Of a stretch of DNA of 64,000 nucleotides, positions 24,185 to 37,439 are shown piece by piece (the stretch's first letter is position 1; every line of letters starts with the position of its first letter). This stretch comes from Sabethes cyaneus (Eukaryota > Arthropoda > Insecta > Diptera > Culicidae), in the NCBI RefSeq assembly GCF_943734655.1, contig NC_071354.1, positions 192,484,911 to 192,548,910 of the forward strand, given 5' to 3'. The notes below the pieces were generated by a model, which did not search any database, was not told the DNA's origin, and saw only the letters and a list, made by a program, of their open reading frames with translations. Both the position numbers and the translations under genes were made by a program.

Positions 24185-24545
24185 TGAAATAAGGCCATTG
24201 CAAATAATTTCAAAAGTTTTTGTCACCCCCCCTTGGAAATTGGCTTGAAAAATCGGCGGGCAAAAAAATAATTTGTAGGGTATGAGTTAATTTTTTTTCA
24301 TAAAATCAATTGGCTGTGGGTTCTACAGCCTGAAAAACTCGAAAAATGAGTGTACGAGTTGATTTAATGCTTCTAGCACGAAACAAAAATGGAAATTCGA
24401 ACAACGAAATTTCCAAAAATCGGTCGAAAATTTTTTCTTTCGCATGAAAAATAATAACGTATATTTTAAAAGCAAGAATAGATTTGGTTTTCACGCTTAA
24501 ACTTTAAATAAAAATGCCTAGAATCAAAATTTTTTTTTTAAAAAA
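24185..24545 (+). repeat. Dispersed repeat R2, copy 1
   Basis: It matches 54098-54420 in the same orientation, including GGAAATTGGCTTGAAAAATC and CTACAGCCTGAAAAACTC, with indels. Non-coding; class unknown. Confidence 0.7.
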
Positions 24546-25250
24546 ATCTCTTTGTTTTTTTTTCGAAACCTCCCCCCCCCCTTCAGTGGTCCAACACCGG
24601 AAGGACAAAAACTTTATTAAATATTTATAATGGCCTAATTAAAATTAAGATTGAATTAACTTGCATTTTCAACTTTCGTTGTTTGGTTTCGTATTTTCGT
24701 TTGGCTTGATATATGATATTTTAAAGGACCAAGCAGTATTGCTATTTATCGATAAAAGTACTGATTCGGTTTGAAACACTCTTAAAAGTGATTCCAAAAT
24801 GGCAATTCTTTGCTAGCTTAGAATTATTTTATAAGAGTGAGAGCAAAGAAAATCGAAACTCACACTTTTTTATGCATGAATTGATTGCTAGTGATGTAAC
24901 AAAACACTCATAGCTTTCAGTTTGAATCATCGCGATGGGTTCTGATGAATTAACAATTTCAAGAAATAACCAAATGCGCTGTCGGGTATTAAGTTTATTA
25001 CATAGAACCCTTAAAAACATGTTTTATATTTGGTCGAGCACTTTTTTTTAAAATTTGGTACAAAATATGCTTGTTTACGTTTGATCGCAAAATATATTCT
25101 TGGCTTGTTGACAGCGATGAGCAATGAGTGTGAGACAGAGTTCTCTCGTGAGTATATGCGAGCGTAATCAATTCATACTTTTCTCATCAGCCTTTGCGTC
25201 GTGATTCATCCCGAGTGAATGAGTGACAAGAGAAAGTTGACTGAAGTTTT
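24546..25250. other. AT-rich intronic sequence
   Basis: A homopolymer C-run follows at 24572-24583. No gene is supported. Confidence 0.4.
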
Positions 25251-25480
25251 TGGAGCGTCTTAGTAGAATACGAAACCTAAAATTAAAAAAATGAAGAAAA
25301 CTTATCCAATTTAATTCTACTATGTGTATTTTATTTACGACAGATACGTATTTCGCCTACGACTTGCAGGCTTCCTCAGTGTCTGTTTTCGAACTCGAAA
25401 GTTTCACCGATCGTGATCAATTTGAATGCATTCACAACTATTCTTTTTGCTACAATCGTTTTTGAGTGGGCGATATGTTA
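25251..25480 (+). repeat. Dispersed repeat with GGAGCGTCTTAGTAGAAT start
   Basis: The first 40 bases recur at 21321 and 38401. The later part (TACGACTTGCAGGCTTCCTC) is partly echoed at 21365-21420 by AGCTTGCAAGTCGGATGCGA. Confidence 0.4.
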
Positions 25481-25929
25481 TTGAATTTTATCCATGCGTG
25501 TGATGATGGATTTACTTTTCATTCAAAGCTTGTCCAACTTTACCCACTGGTTCCGCTAGTCAGTACTATCTCCAGTTATAGCTGTCCCTGGCGAGGGCTG
25601 GCTTCCCTCTTCTGACCTGTATACACATTCACCTTAAGAGTGACCATTTTGTGCTGCTAAAAGCTTCCAATGGGGTAAAGGTAGAATTTAGCTGAAGGAA
25701 ACCTTATCTACACACCAGGGGACCTGTTCTCAGAATCCCGATGGTTCCTATTTAGTAGCAATGGCTATTCCTATACCGAATTATAGGTCTCCCGGCAATT
25801 TCAACTATTTGATTCTCATAAAAAAAATCGTGGTTCTATAAGCAAAGCATTCTGTACGAGTTTTCGGCAAAATCTATACGGTTTCTAAGCGTGGAACTTC
25901 GGAAACTCTCTGTGAATCTTCTTTGTTCG

Positions 25930-26045
25930 TAAATAGAGGGAAGACTGAAGCTTGATTTTGGCTGGCCATGATTCTACTAAGATTTGAACCCACGACCAAT
26001 GCAAACACTGTAACCTTGTGGCAACGGGAGCCGCTTTATTATTGT
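25930..26045 (-). mobile_element. tRNA-like SINE fragment
   Basis: On the minus strand, GCGGCTCCCGTTGCC and a box-B-like GGTTCAAATCTTAGTAGAAT are spaced as in a tRNA-derived head. A second box-B copy lies at 60640-60690. It is too diverged for a functional tRNA. Confidence 0.4.
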
Positions 26046-26099
26046 TAAAATATTGAAAATATTTTTTTTTTGTGTTTTCTAATCTAATCCAAATTGAAT

Positions 26100-26130
26100 T
26101 CAAATTTAATCCAAATTGAATCCAAATCCA
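26100..26130 (+). repeat. AATCCAAAT-type array, left stub
   Basis: A few AATCCAAATTG units that resume at 26336. Confidence 0.6.
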
Positions 26131-26335
26131 ATTAATATTTTCTGAAACGGTAGTTCTTTTATAATTGACGGAAGGATGGTAAAAGAAAGTAATGGAATTT
26201 TAGAGTTAAGAAGAAAGAACTGAAAGGTGGGAGGAGTGGGGAGGGAGGGTTTATTAGTAGCTGTGCTTAACAAGTAGTTGTTGTGCTGGAAGGTGCATGG
26301 GTCGAACCAAGCTATAATCTGAGATTATAACAAGG
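26131..26335 (+). repeat. R1-like fragment inside an AATCC array
   Basis: TCTGAAACGGTAGTTC and the following GGTAAAAGAAAGTAATGG resemble 2418-2465. It separates the two parts of the AATCC array and was probably inserted there. Confidence 0.45.
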
Positions 26336-26590
26336 CACTACTCCAAATCCAATCCAAATCCAATCCTAATCCAATCCAAATCCAATCCAAATCCAATCCA
26401 AATGCAATCCAAATCCAATCCATTTCCAATCCAAATGCTGTCCAAATTCAACTGAAATATAATCCAAATCCAACCCAAGTCTAATCTAGATCCAATCTAA
26501 ATCCAATCCAAGTCTAACCCAAATCCAATCTAAATTCAGTTTAATTCCAATCCAGATTAAGTCCAAATCCAATCCAAATCCATCTCACTC
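26336..26590 (+). repeat. AATCCAAATCC short tandem array
   Basis: About 20 nearly regular units of 11-12 bp, better preserved than the other arrays. Confidence 0.9.
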
Positions 26591-28394
26591 CATTTCCGAC
26601 GCATTCTGCAACATCTCTGGCGTACCATAGGGAAGCAACCTTGGACCACTCTTCATTTCGCTTTTTGTACTGTCATATGAACTGTCAGGTCTTCCACCAC
26701 CGCCAGGTCGTGTTGCCAATGTTGCCAATTTTACCTGTTTATGTTGCCAATGTAAAAATCTTCAAAGTAATTAAAACGGATTCCGGCTGAATTGAACCGC
26801 AACGCCTAGTAGACAGATTTAAAGATTGGTTCTTGGGCGACATGCTTACTGTATCTGTACTGTTACTGTTACTGTCTGTTACTGTTATCTGTACTGTATT
26901 TTGAAGTGCTTCGCCGGCTTTTTCACCGTAAAAATCAGCCTATCGCTTTCAGCTGGCGGTATGGCAGTACATTTGTCCGATTGGTGATTTTGAAGTCGTT
27001 CTGGATGACTTTTCATCTAAACTATAACGGCATTATCTACAGTACTAATAAACAACTTGGGCCTAGTTTAACAATCACAAAGGAATTCCGTGACCCGCAC
27101 GTTTACTCATATGGCCCATGGTATCCCCCTGACATTCATGCAATTCTTATACATGAAGAATGGGTCTTTCAAAAACATATATTCTACAAAAATATGCAAC
27201 TTACACTATCTATAACTATGCAGAACATCCTATGTTTATGGGAGTTGAAATAAAAGAGATAAATAAATAAAACCAATATTAAGGGGTTCAAGTCAGTTGC
27301 GCTCCGTTACTTTTTTCGCATAAGAGATATCTACTTTCTGTCTTCAGTGAAGTTTCTCAAAACAATATTATCTACAAATATTATCTACTAAACATTGAAG
27401 CTGTTAAGCTTGATACAAAAAAGTTATTTTTTATATCTATGATATTACACCCTTAAGCGCTAGTTTTCTAATACTAATAGAAAGCTCTTATAAAACTAAG
27501 AAACACAGAAGATACTAATATGATATCTCTAATAGTTTCGTCACAAATATACGTCCTACTGTGCAACGGTTTCTGACTTGAAAGATTTTAGGAGACATTG
27601 ACGGTCTCGCTATTCTGAATCAACTGAAGTTGTACGCTACCGATCGAAATCTTAGAACTAGGAACCCGAAGAATCGAATCTGAAGAGTTACATATGGTAA
27701 CCTTGTCAAGTGATTTTGACTGGAATTGCTCAGAGCGCAGTGTTTTGACCGGCTCGAATCGATCAATTCCAGTGTCCATAAGGTCCTCTGTGGTCACACT
27801 TGGATCGATAACCACACTGTCATTCTCTACTGTGAAGGAAGAAATCCATACGCGCTGCTTTTACCTTAAAAGCTCAGAAGCAGACATCTTGTTTGCTTAT
27901 TTGAGGCTGGAAATGGTAATGCAAAGCTTGACTAGACTTTTGAAATCTCAGTATACTTACAGAAATTTGCGTTAAAATTAGTAATCAACGAAAGACTTCT
28001 GCTTGCTATGAATGTGGAATTGTAATAGTCACGTTCGAGAAAGTAGCATCGGCTCTAAAATTTAGTTCATATTATCAATTACGTTTTATGACTGAACGTT
28101 CTGAAAAGTGCTCCCATCGATACGGTGATTATAATTGGGATCGTGGCCTGTTATACCATACTTCTATCACATCATACTGGTTCAAAATTTTCTTTAGTAA
28201 ACCTCCATTCGACACAGTAAAAAGAAAGGTTTAGGGGCCGAAATAAATATAAACAGAATCATGGTAGGAGTGTGGCATTGAGGGGGAATAATCTGATCGA
28301 ATGAATAATCATAGGAATGGGACAAGAAATGACTATGTTTCGAATCAGCGTTCGAAGTCTGGTCGCTCTTTGTGGTTGTCATATTTTAGATTTA
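26591..28394. other. Intronic sequence without a recognised gene
   Basis: A TACTG-type microsatellite lies at 26850-26900. Frames of 75-115 codons exist near 26906-27253 and 27588-27975, but none shows a known domain. Confidence 0.4.
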
Positions 28395-29304
28395 AAGGGT
28401 GTCCCACAGCAAATTGCATCACAGAAGAAACGTTGTAGAAAATTACCTAATTGACCGATCCTTTCCAAACTTTCAGAAAACAAAATATAACCCATTAGTA
28501 AGCTTTTGGCATATTTAATTCATTTAACTTCAACACCATAACCGTATGCTCGCATCTTACGCTTAATTCCACTCAAAAAGTTTTGTACATCCTGGCTGCA
28601 GCTTCATCTGTACGGAAACCCACTTTTTCTTCATGTCTTCCTCAGATTTGACCTCCTTGGGATGTTTCCGTAATGTCTGCTTGATGATAGCCTAGTATTT
28701 TTTGATGGGCTTTAGTTCCGGTGCATTGTGGGGGCTCATGTCCTTGGGTACGAAAGTGACCCCGTTGGCTTCGTACCACTCCAGGACATCTTGAACAGTG
28801 GCACGAAGCTAGATCCGGCCAGAAGATCACAGGACCCTCGTGTTGCATCAACAGAGGAAGCAGACGCTTCTGTAGATACTCCTTGAGCTAGATTTGCCCG
28901 TTTACAGTCCCGGTAGTCATGAACGGCGCACTCCGTTTGCCACATGAGCAGATCGCTTGCCAAATCATGTATTTCTTGGCAAACTTTGAAAGTTTCTGCA
29001 TCCTTACTTCCTCCGGAACATCAAACTTGTGCTAGGCGGTGAAGTACAGTATCCCCGGAAGCTACCGGTAGTCCACCTTGACGCAAGTCTCATGACGCAG
29101 GCATGACGCAGTCTTGCGCAAAATAAATTCGCGACGTTGCTATTCGGGTCTCGCCATTTTTTCCAATTTTCGAAAAACTGACCGCGATAAAAATAAAGTG
29201 TAAACAACACATTCTAAACACATTCAAATTTTCAAGAGAAAATATCCAATGGGTAATTTTCTGCAGCGTTTCTTCCGTGGTGCAATTTGATGTAGGACAC
29301 CCTT
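28395..29304 (-). mobile_element. Degraded Tc1/mariner-superfamily transposon, DD37E type
   Basis: Inverted repeats of about 55 bp (AAGGGTGTCC...) sit at both ends (28395-28449 and 29250-29304) with TA on each side. Minus-strand frames give GPVIFWPDLASCHCSR (second catalytic Asp), FVPKDMSPHNAPELKPIKKY (region of the catalytic Glu) and EEDMKKKW, split by frameshifts and stops. At 910 bp it is shorter than intact relatives (about 1.3 kb); the N-terminal DNA-binding part is largely lost. Confidence 0.85.
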
Positions 29305-32300
29305 TATGTTACCATAAAATTTTTGCGACATTTTTGTTTGAATCCTGCTACTGCTACTCCTGCTACTGAGTAATTCTAGTATTTCTTTAGAAAATATCCA
29401 ACGATATAGATCCCAAGGTTTGCTAAAAATTTAACTTTTTTGAAACTGTCGGGCCCCTTGGTGAATGAGGGGTACACTGTTTCGAGGTATTAAAAGTATA
29501 ATTCTTGTTTTTAAACCATTTTCAACGAGAATTACTCACAACTGAGATTGGAACATACCGCAATTGGTTTGTTAATATACATTCATTGGTAAGAAAGTTC
29601 TAAATCTTTTATTTTTCGTAGAGAGTAGTATTTACAAGTATTTACATTCATGGGTCAGTCCATGATGTAGCACCAGATTGTTGCAACTTCAGCTACCCTT
29701 TGCTGCAAAGTGTGCATCTACAATGACTGCATACAATTTTACCAAGATATTGATGATTGCACGAATTCTTAGTCTTCTGCAAAAATTTCCAATGACTGTT
29801 AAACTTTCGCAGTCACTAATACTACTAAATATTTGTGGTGACAATCAATAAAGTTGATCAAGTTTACATTTGTTCAACACCATAAATCGTCTGACAGTAG
29901 ATGAAAACAGTACAAGTGTATGTGTGCAAAGCGCTACAAAGCCCAATATAAGTTTGCAAAAATTTTCACTGTGCAGAAATTTTTTGCACAGGAGTCTAAT
30001 ATGGTGCGAAAAGCGCAATACCTAAACAAAAAAGGGCCTAAAAGGGCCTAAAAAGATACCTCTTTCGCCCTCACTGTAATGGCCAACAACGCGCAAAACG
30101 CAGTTTGAAACTGCGATGCGTTGCATAACGAATGGATTTCCAACATCTTATTGACCAAAACCGATAGAGAGGATAGATTGCTGCAGCTTCTCCTTCCATC
30201 AGCAACAAGATCAGTCTGGCGGTAAATTCAAACAACGAAACATAGACGCGTGCCCCGTTCGGGGGATCCTCAACGGATGACGGCACGGAGAATTGATTAT
30301 TTTCCACCAGCGAGCGAGTAAGCGAGCGCCTCGCATCGCATCGCATCGCATCGCAGTGGAAAGATGATCGATATCAGGCAAAAGCTGACTGATTGATTGA
30401 TTGATTGGTCGGGTTCGAGATAAATAAATTGATTACCGAAGAGCTGGTTTAAGACAAGATCGAGAGTATGCACAGTGCTGCCGCTGCAGCAGCACAGTGC
30501 AGTGCTTAGATTGCGCGATGATGAGAGTTACGCGATATAGTCGGATAGACTTTACATGGCACGATGAGGCAATATTCTCACAACCGCAGCACCAGCTCTG
30601 AGTTACCAACCGATCCTGGCAATTATCCGAGGGAGCTCTCTTTGTTCACCTGTACCGATGGTAATGCGATTGGCTACAAAAGGGTTTTGCAGCAATCACG
30701 TTCGACTTTAAACGTGTTATTAAATATGTGATGTAACTTTACCGTTCGAGAACGGAGTTCGAGCCTTGTCATGGAATGGAATCTATATGGAGAAGGCCTG
30801 GTTTTAGAACGGCAAGTACACGATTTGGAGTACCTATCTTTTGCAATCGAAGGTACCAATCGACGAGTAGCGATCGACTTCGAAAGCCGCAAAGCCGCCG
30901 AATGTGAAATAGAACAAGGCAACAGGTAATTGATATCACCGGGCTCCTTCCGGCATAACGGATTGTCTGCGGTTTTGAGCTGTGGCTTGCGATATGTTGC
31001 ACATTTTGAAGCAGATATTTGTGGCCCTGAAGCGCGAGCAAAACAATTTTGTCGAATGCAATCATCGTACCTGCTATCGTTAGAAATCTGCTAGATGTGA
31101 AGGTGACAATTGGATTGCATCCATCATGTGAGAGAGGCACCGACGACAGGAGGTTCGGGGTTGCGCAGGTATCGACAACAACAAAAAAAAGTGAAAGGAA
31201 CTGCTGCGCCCGCAAAGCCGAATCCGTCCATCGGGTTAGTTGGTGATGGTCAAGCATGAGGGTATTCCTAATTTTATCAATAACAGCTCTTGACGATCGG
31301 ATCGGTGATTATTGCTGCTGACATTGCTGACCATGACCGTAGTAGCTAGTTAGTAGACACGATACGAGTGTCCCTCGAAGAGCTGCCAGCCAGCTGTGTT
31401 CCAGCCTGCCAGCCAGCCAGCGCACTGCTTTTGTCGTTTAGATTAATGATGTGTGGCCGTCGTGCGGTGGCGGTTGGTGGTTGTGTGGTGCCTGTGTCCG
31501 TTCACAGATGGTGATGTCATCAAACGTGTAGGCTATTTATGTAGATTTAGCCAGAGAGTCGCATTTTTGTTTGTTTTGCTTTTGATCTAGGGCTTGGCAG
31601 CAGGTGTTGACGATAATCAAATCAAATTTGAAACGAATCAAAATAATGTTTTAATTATTTAAACTATGCGTAGATGTCTCTATTTTTAACTTCGAAAACA
31701 GGTTATTTATGGGCTAATTTGACTGCCACCGGCAAAGGCATAACCCAATCAAATAATTCACTAGTAATGACAAGGCTTCAATGTCATGGGCGCAATAAAT
31801 TTCCGAACCAAAAAAACAAGCACCAAACATGACTGCCATGCCATATGGCTTGCCCTGCGGCACGTTAGGCATCCTTTCATTACTCGCACAACTTTTTCAA
31901 CTGTGGAATTTCCCCTCACACTACCGGGTACGGGAATTTGGACAAATTTAGATGCCGAATCACGTTTCTGCCAAACATTCAAAAATATGCGAAAGCAGCG
32001 CGCTGAATGAATGTCACTTCTACACAGCTAAAATTGCGCAATATCGTGACCGTGGAACGAAGCCGTTTGGTTAGGTAACAGGTATGTTACCGGCAAAGGT
32101 GGCGATCGAGTTAGACAATCAGTTGTTGTCGATTTCTAACATGATTCAAAAATATCGGTCAGCGTCAGGAACGCCCCCTTAATTACCTTCACAAGGCTTA
32201 CTAACTACCCACAAACCGGTCGGTCGGTAGGAGCTACCACGGCGCGAAGGGGAAGAAGTCCAACCATCCAAGGACATATCGGTGAGCAGCAGCAGGTACG

Positions 32301-34460
32301 CTGGGAGCAAAACAAAACAGACACAAAGCTTGCTGATGTAGCACGACGACGACGACGACGACGTACGGCGGCCGGCTGCTATTATTAAAGTTCGACGAAG
32401 GCTAGCTTGTCACCCAATTGGCATGAATACTCGTACTCATGCAGCTACGAAAAAAAATCGATTGATTCACGCAAGCCCCACACTCCAGGAGCTCCACGGA
32501 ATGTTGTGAGGTAGTGGCAAGTGTTGCAGTATGCAAAATTCTCACGTTCGCAACCTGATCCGGCCCGTGGCCACCGGTCGGTTAAACGGACGCAGGCGGA
32601 GCGTAATTTGATCCAGTTTCATGTGTCTGTCGTGTAATCAAGTTCACACAGGACATGGCAGATAAGTGGTTAAAGATTGCGCAATACACCGCGCCCGCCG
32701 ATCGATCGTTCGAGTGGTCAAGTGGCCAGTCAGTCAATCAAGTAGCCGCCGGACACTTGCGGGCATTTCAAGTTCATTGAATTCTAGGTCTCGGTGTGGT
32801 ACAAGGGCCACAATCCTGCCAGTAGCTATGTGTCGGACGAAGATTTATGGCGACGGCTTGGGCAGTACGAGTCAAGTCGAGTCAAGTCAAGTCGGCAGGA
32901 GTTGAAAAGGTGTGTGATTAATTTTTATCGACGCTACTGACGCCGCGCGCCGCTCTGCTCCGGGGGAGGTCAGCTTGATACGCAAAGTTTTAGTCGCTTT
33001 TTAATTTGCCTCGAATTCCTCGCCCACGGTCGGGTGCTAGCGGGTGGCAGTTATTGTAGCAGCAATACCAAGCAAGCGGATAGGTGAAGGGGTTAATTTG
33101 GAGCTATTCAATGAGTCAGGCTTGTTAATCCGGTTCGGGCTCTCAAGCTGGTTGGCATTGAACTCGAACTTGCCGTCCGAAGCCTGCCGCCGCAACCGCA
33201 GTGTAGGATGAAGTCACGTGAGGGGACACCCAACATCAATCACGGTTAATGAATGGCCTGCAATTTAAATTAGATCGTAAAATTATCTCATCTTTTAGAG
33301 CTCCTGTTACGACGGCCAGAAAGTAACGACCGGTGTTGCCTGCTCGAGTAAAGCGGGAGCGGAAGACGCTGCAAAGAGGGAAAGAGAGGGCAAGGCTGTT
33401 AAAGTGCAGTTTGCGGAAATGTACCACTTTATGGTTTCGTGGAAATGATAAAATGTTTGCAAAGTAGCACAAGGTAAAAGAGGCTTATCAGAGAATTGGG
33501 GAAGCTTCACAGCGCTGGCTTTTACTATCTGGACAGCGCACGAACCGGAAAAAAACATGAGGTAAATATTTACTGCTAGTCTGCGTTTGCATCGGAACAG
33601 CAGGGAGAGCGGTTGTTGCTTGCTGTTGGTTGAAATTGGATTTGCTGGAACAAAATGTTCAAATTACAAGCAAATCTGTAATCCTAATGAAAAGATTCTT
33701 GGAAAATATTATCACTAACAACAAAGTTTCTTTGTAAATCCGACCCCAATCTACTTTGCAACTTTGTGATGATTCTGGAATCTAATTATTTTCTGTGACA
33801 TTTAAACATCTTAACAACAGCAAAGGAAATTTTTTTTCTAAGTTCAGTTACCAACTACAAGCATCCAACAGATGATGTTGAAAAATATAGTTGGAATATG
33901 ATCGAGTAAATTTAAAAAAAATCTGTATTATTGTATTAGAATTAGATTCTACAGACTTTTCTGCTTATTTTGATATTATTTTGTAAGATCACCGTGGTCT
34001 GATCAGTAGAAGTGAATGAAAAGTAATAAAAAAGTAATACCTAAGTATTCCAGTGCATCTCGAAACAAACTCGACGCAACTGTTCTTGTTTCATTACTTT
34101 CTTCTTACATTTCCTCTATTGGTAAGACTGTCGTGATAAACCATTATCCTTTGGATTCGTCTGAAAGTGCAATTGATCCGCCTAGCTTTATATATTTTAT
34201 CAGGCATGGTCTAAATCGACGCAAAAAAAAAAACAAAACGTTGGAAGTAGATTTGAATGTTTCACTTACATGCCTTCTAATTTTTGATATTTGATTTTTA
34301 ATTATGGCATTTGCAATTTTTTTCTGGCATTTCGATCGGAAATTTTATACAGAATTATAATGAAAATTGATCAAGTCACTATTGAAATAAGCATAAATAA
34401 CAGACACTGTCAAGAATAAACGAACCAGCCATTCACTTGTAAGCTCGCTTTCACTTTCCA
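29305..34460. other. Long low-repeat intronic stretch, possible regulatory DNA
   Basis: No transposon is recognised. Short simple repeats occur: GCATC at 30326-30353, TTGAT at 30389-30406, GCCAGC-type at 31385-31423 and CGA at 32342-32364. The 30.0-33.6 kb part is GC-richer than its surroundings. Long minus-strand frames near 30769-31257 show no known domain. Confidence 0.4.
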
Positions 34461-34464
34461 GATT

Positions 34465-34595
34465 CGGTACGACAATCTTACACATTGTTTACTTCGAGTC
34501 TGAAAAAGCGTGCGGCAGAATCCTTCCGTCCTAACAGGTCAGGAGCTATTTATTTTGATGAAATCTAGGCCAAGTTGATGTACTGAAAGTAAACA
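34465..34595 (+). repeat. Repeat R3, short copy
   Basis: CCTTCCGTCCTAACAGGTCA and the CTAGGCCAAGTTGATGTACT motif match the R3 arms at 36.66 kb. Confidence 0.55.
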
Positions 34596-34680
34596 AATTA
34601 GTAAAAAAATAAAATTATCTCTATCCCTCGATCATTTTTATTATTTGAAAATTGAATCCAGACGAACTTGATACCCCAAA

Positions 34681-35078
34681 CCCGATCAGATAATTCTAAC
34701 AAAAATATTACAGAATTGTAGCTCAAGTTTATATTTCTATCAAGCTTTGTTATAAATATGATAGAAAAACTTAGGATTCACAAAATGTTCTACCAAGATT
34801 CTACCACGTTCTGCTACTTATAACACGCTTTGTTACAATTCGGTTATACAGCGGGACAGAATACTGATTTTTGTAAATCATCTTAATATAAACTAGATCA
34901 AATTATATCATAATTTGATATATTTGTGATATGCCTAGAGCAAATTTTGTTACAATTTTTGTTATTTCAACAACTAACGAGACCAAGTTTACAACAAAAC
35001 ACAAAGGAGATTTTGATATAAAATGCTTGTTATTTAGAACTCATCCTGTTATAAATTTGGTATTTTCACTTGATCGGG
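34681..35078. mobile_element. MITE-2 copy 2 (CCCGATCAG ends, 398 bp)
   Basis: CCCGATCAGAT at the left and a CTTGATCGGG right end, flanked by AA on each side like the element at 10111. The interior is AT-rich and related in style but diverged. Confidence 0.65.
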
Positions 35079-35232
35079 AACTCCGTTAAAGAGGAGAGCG
35101 CAACCATTCCTTCCCTTTAACTCATTATATAGATTTACTGTGAGAAGTTAATCAAAACTGAAGCCTTAGGTGGAAACGTGGCAGCTGGAATATTCAAGCA
35201 TGTACTTAACACTCAACGTACTGTGGTCATTT

Positions 35233-36198
35233 CCCAAGTAACAATTCCAAAACCGCTTGGTTTATTTGAATTTTGTAAAGTGTTATTGTGGCGTAATACC
35301 AAGGTGATACAAGCCAAAAACTACTTGTAGTTAGCAGTAGAACCACAATAAAACTGTTAATAAAGCGTTTTTATTGAGGTTGCCACGATAAAGTTTGGCT
35401 GCGTCACGTCTTTAATGAATTTACCACACATTTACGACCCGCGGTAACAATACAATTGCTGCTTTATTTATTGCTGGTATGAAGAAGAATATTAGATTTC
35501 AACACCAAAAGCACTTATTTATGCGAGCACTTAGTTTTTTCACTAAACAAAAATTCATCTGAAAATTATTATCAATCGATATTTATGTCTCAGGAAGCAA
35601 CTGAAATGATTTTGCTAGAAATTGTGGTTGACTAACTCAATATATTTATTTTGTCAAAACAACTAGTTTTGAGAAATTGTAATGTTTCTATGGTGCGTCC
35701 AATTATCCACCTATCCTATCAATATGCACGATAAAATTTAATGCGCATATGCTGAACAACTACGGTGACTGCTGAAAATTTATTAATTATTCTGTAGGAT
35801 ATTTTATATAGGATATATTAACTCTTCTGCTTACGGATGTATTTTCAAGTTAATAAATTCAGCTGACTGATTTAGCTATTCACCAGCTGCTTTATAGCTT
35901 TGTAGCGAAAAGCTTCATTTAATTGTGGCGATAAAGTAGTGGTAAAGTTATGTAAAGCAGTGAAAAGCATAATCCGTTTTATTGCTGCTTTCAGCAGAGT
36001 ATGATAAGACTACTTGAGCCAATAACCTGATTCTTGAAGAGGTTATAAAACCTTTTGAAGAGTGGGTCACTTGGTCGGCAATTTTATAACGGACATCAGA
36101 AAGTTCTGGTAGAGCTCATGCTTTTAAAAGCATTTTTATGAAAATAGTCATGAAAACCACTAGAGGAACGTAATAAAACTTACAATTGTCACTTAGGT
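35233..36198. mobile_element. Possible longer MITE-3 relative (about 966 bp)
   Basis: The left end TTCCCAAGTAACAATT is mirrored imperfectly by AATTGTCACTTAGGTT at the right. The interior is AT-rich and non-coding. Confidence 0.45.
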
Positions 36199-36454
36199 TA
36201 ACCCCTTGCTCTTTTGACTCATTTTCACAGCGTTATTACACTCTTTGTCTTAAATACTTTTTATTAGAAAATATATTTAAAATATAATGTTTAATTTAAA
36301 AAAATTAATGCTAATTTATCGATATTAGCGGCAGGTTCCATCTGTTCAGATGGCATTTTCGGTTCTCTGTTTGCGGCAGTTTCGATCGGAAAAATATTCA
36401 TGGAGTCTTCTTCTTAGTAGAGTCTTTTTCTTCTCATTCCATAATTTAGATTCT

Positions 36455-37195
36455 AGTTACCGTCACGAAAATATGAAAGATTTCGAACGCTAATAGCTCT
36501 GTCAATTATGAATGATTTTTTTCATGGCTAAGATACCGATCGATTCGTAATAGATGTAGCAACTTTCTTTTTCAATTACTATTTAATTAGTGAAGTTGTT
36601 TCACAAGCAGCGACAACTGGTTAAAACACCATCTTTTTACTGTGATTTCGATTACTTTCCTCTTTAAAAAGTGACAGAACCTTCCCGTCCGAACAGGTCG
36701 AAGATTCTTTACGATGATTGAACCTAGACCAATTTGATGTCTTTGCTTGGGAAGTATGCCAGAAAGGGTAACATAAGCTTTTCGTTCTAAAAAAAATTCT
36801 TACCTAGGCCAATTTGATGCCTGTGTTAGGGAAGTATCCCAGCAAAAATGACAAAAGTTCTTTGTCCCAACAGATCGCAAATTCTTTACGTCGAAGCGAT
36901 TAAGCTTAGGCAAATTTTAAAACTGTGTTGGAAAAGTGCGCTGTGTCTGTAGTGTTCGGTTGTAAAATGATTCTATATGTATGCGCATGTTTGACATTTC
37001 ATTGGAAAAGCAGTGAAAAGAGAATGTATCGTGTTGTGGCAAGGATGTGCTACTGATAAAAAGGGATCGAAGGCGTAAAATGTCTTCAACGAGAGGAAAG
37101 AGTTGGTAAAACAATTTTAGTTTTCTGTAAGGTAACAGACCACAATAGTTTTGTTCTTGATTTTATTAAACTGTTACCAAATGCACATTTTTCCC
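36455..37195 (+). repeat. Repeat R3, left arm of a long inverted repeat
   Basis: It contains tandem 90-110-bp units (CCTAGACCAATTTGATGTCT, GGGAAGTATGCCAGAAAGG). Reverse-complement matches lie at 39935-40800, for example TATGCGCATGTTTGACATTT near 36978 against 40105-40130, and the 37126-37190 stretch against 39940-40015. Confidence 0.75.
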
Positions 37196-37439
37196 AGGGC
37201 AACTATAATGTTTTCTCGTGGTTTCGTTTGAATATCTTTATCAAGGTTCAACGGCACTATTTAAATCTACAAATTCAATGCATGCTATGATGCTATTTTG
37301 AGCCATGATTCGAAAAACATCAATCGAAGGCTGTTTCCCTACTGGAAACTATTGAGCTATAAACAGCGCGTTTGGCGCGTACCTCACCTTAATGATAAAC
37401 TTTACATGATAACTTTTTTTTAGTCTTGAGTCTGTCTTC

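Noticed and set aside
26906..27253. 115-codon plus-strand frame
   Set aside because: No known motif. A possible relic of an unrecognised element, but nothing supports a gene.
27588..27975. Overlapping 75- and 93-codon frames on opposite strands
   Set aside because: Considered as a retroelement fragment, but no motif could be identified.
30769..31257. 162-codon minus-strand frame
   Set aside because: No domain, no splice or poly(A) support, and overlapping frames of similar quality; best explained by chance.
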